Assembly (NCBI GenBank): GCA_002105175.1
Contig: MCGE01000005.1
Location: 124,001-188,000 of the forward strand
Direction: 5' to 3'
DNA from: Absidia repens
Lineage: Eukaryota > Mucoromycota > Mucoromycetes > Mucorales > Cunninghamellaceae
DNA length: 64,000 nucleotides
The notes beneath the pieces were generated by a model. It saw nothing but the letters and a program-made list of their open reading frames with translations. It was not told the origin of the DNA and made no database searches. Position numbers and translations under genes: made by a program. Of the stretch, positions 62,650 to 64,000 are shown in pieces; position 1 is the stretch's first letter; every line of letters starts with the position of its first letter.

Positions 62650-63360
62650 AAAATATTTCAAATCCCGCCCACGTGTATTTTTATTTACGTCCTTTTTTTT
62701 TGGCTCTCCCTTTCTTTTCTTTTGTTTTCTTTTGTTTTCTTTTCTTTTCTTCTCTTTTTTTCTTCACCATTCAACTTGTATGGGGTTATTTTGGACCTAG
62801 AATTGTATCAGGACTAGTTTAGCAGGGGTTCCAGCGCAGGGATTATAAGATGCATGGGGAAACCCTTTCATTTTGGATTCAGGATTGAGGACGACCATTA
62901 GTTGGATTTTTGAAGCCCCCCATTAGCTTAATATTGTAATTGTTAGTCCATAGTTTGTATCCATATCTGAATAAAATATATTTCTTTTTACATACTTCAA
63001 CGAAAAAATGTTCCATTAGTCTTTTTCATGTTATGCTTGTGCAAGAGATCCCTATTTTACTACCAACACTCTTTTTGATTAATGTTGACCATTGTTGTGC
63101 TTCAACAACAGAAATCCATTCGACTCATTCATACCTTGTACATTATAGTATATTAGCCCCATTTTAAATCTATCCCTTTAGATTAATGTTGACCCTTCTT
63201 CAGATCTCCCTCATGCTTTCTCCAATAGAATTTTCTATTACATTTCTTGCTATAACGAAAGCACTTACCCCTGGTATTAGTATCAACCAGTACTCTTCAA
63301 TAAAATATGCCTAGAACCATTGGCTGGCGAACAATACCGCTATTGTCACTATTTATTGAG
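62650..63360 (-). repeat. Dispersed repeat family, copy F (long form, inverted)
   Basis: Read on the minus strand it matches the plus-strand copies. The end motif appears here as CCCGCCCACGTG near 62664. A pyrimidine-rich tract follows, then ATGGGGAAACCCTTTCATTTTG (about 62853-62874), CCATTAGTTGG, TCCATAGTTTGTATCC, TGAATAAAATATATTTC and TTCCATTAGTCTTTTTCATG. The left module has two TTAATGTTGACC units (about 63079 and 63182) and CTCCCTCATGC (near 63207), the complement of GCATGAGGGAG in copies A and D. Confidence 0.85.
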
Positions 63361-64000
63361 TGTTCTACCATGCATTTGCTTTTATGACTACTTTCACCCC
63401 TAAACCTCAGTGATAGATTAGTAGCATTAGATCACTTACTGCCAAGATATCTATTTTCAAGCTCGACCAATAATGTATATATATCTAGGTAGTACTGTAG
63501 TATGTACGTAACCACTGTTGTATACCATTTTTTACCGATTTCTAGTTTATCTATGCTACTCGTCCCATTCCTGGCATATTGACAGTTGGAAGTTTTTTTG
63601 TCACAAAATGAAACATGGCCTATTGTCACATTTCCATCCGTATCAATCAACCTAGACCGTATGGACAGCATGATATCTACTACCACGGGACGTACTGAAT
63701 ATATTAAGGTTGTTACTTTTTTGTAAATGTGGTATACTAAAAAAAAGCAAAAAAAAAACCACATGCGGAAGACAGGTGAACCTCAAAGGACCGTCTATTA
63801 AGACGCTTAATGTTGACAACAAGAAGGTTCTAATTTCATCAAAAATCATGATCCAACTACCTCCCCCCACACTGACATCCAGTGGATCAATTTTTTGCAA
63901 GTGTGAAATTGAATATAGAGTATGGTAACAATTAAGGCTTACTTTATGTTCTTGCTGATCTTCACCACATAGAATAGTTCCTCTTAAAGATTAATGACTT
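63361..64000. other. Terminal spacer
   Basis: AT-rich sequence at the window edge. Short frames occur only, with no domain features. Nothing is called. Confidence 0.5.

Overview
The window is a gene-dense, AT-rich piece of a fungal nuclear chromosome. Almost every protein gene is split by short GT-AG introns of about 40-300 nt. Long A/T homopolymers sit in many introns and intergenic spacers, and the standard genetic code reads cleanly throughout. The gene set (NuA4 subunit Eaf1/Vid21, fungal-type squalene synthase, a GPI-anchored pepsin-like protease, Pex22, a CENP-O family protein, a Rac1 GTPase very close to animal Rac1) and the intron density suggest an early-diverging filamentous fungus, most likely Mucoromycota. 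That placement is inference, not proof.

Layout, left to right: 3' part of EAF1 (+); a secreted GH47 alpha-mannosidase (-); the PP2A scaffold subunit A (-); tRNA-Lys(CUU) (+); a repeat-rich spacer; a SHPRH-type SNF2/RING protein (-) divergent from a Cdc4/Fbw7-type F-box/WD40 protein (+); a cation diffusion facilitator (+); a TauD/Jlp1-like dioxygenase (+); a repeat-rich spacer; an AAAP amino-acid transporter (-); a 4 kb spacer with one large repeat copy; an intronic C/D snoRNA cluster containing U14 (+); squalene synthase (-) divergent from a CENP-O family gene (+); a DIS3L2-type exonuclease (-) divergent from a C78 (ZUP1/Mug105-like) peptidase (+); mitochondrial Hsp70 (+); Pex22 (+); a yapsin-like aspartyl protease (+); a 215-residue orphan (+); Rac1 (+); and a terminal non-coding stretch with an inverted repeat copy.

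Most of these are housekeeping genes and do not form a pathway cluster. Several concern ubiquitin (SHPRH-like E3, Cdc4-like SCF receptor, C78 deubiquitinase) and RNA (U14 host gene, DIS3L2), but I see no shared regulation.

The less ordinary content is: (1) a non-coding host transcript whose three introns each appear to carry one C/D snoRNA, one of them U14 with both 18S-pairing domains recognisable; (2) 7-, 10- and 15-nt microexons in the dioxygenase and SHPRH-like genes; (3) an uncharacterised, non-coding dispersed repeat family with at least seven copies in 64 kb, most copies ending in a CACGTG-containing motif; (4) a second, LTR-like repeat duplicated in tandem next to the tRNA gene. I found no CRISPR array, integron, prophage, secondary-metabolite cluster or intact transposase/reverse transcriptase.
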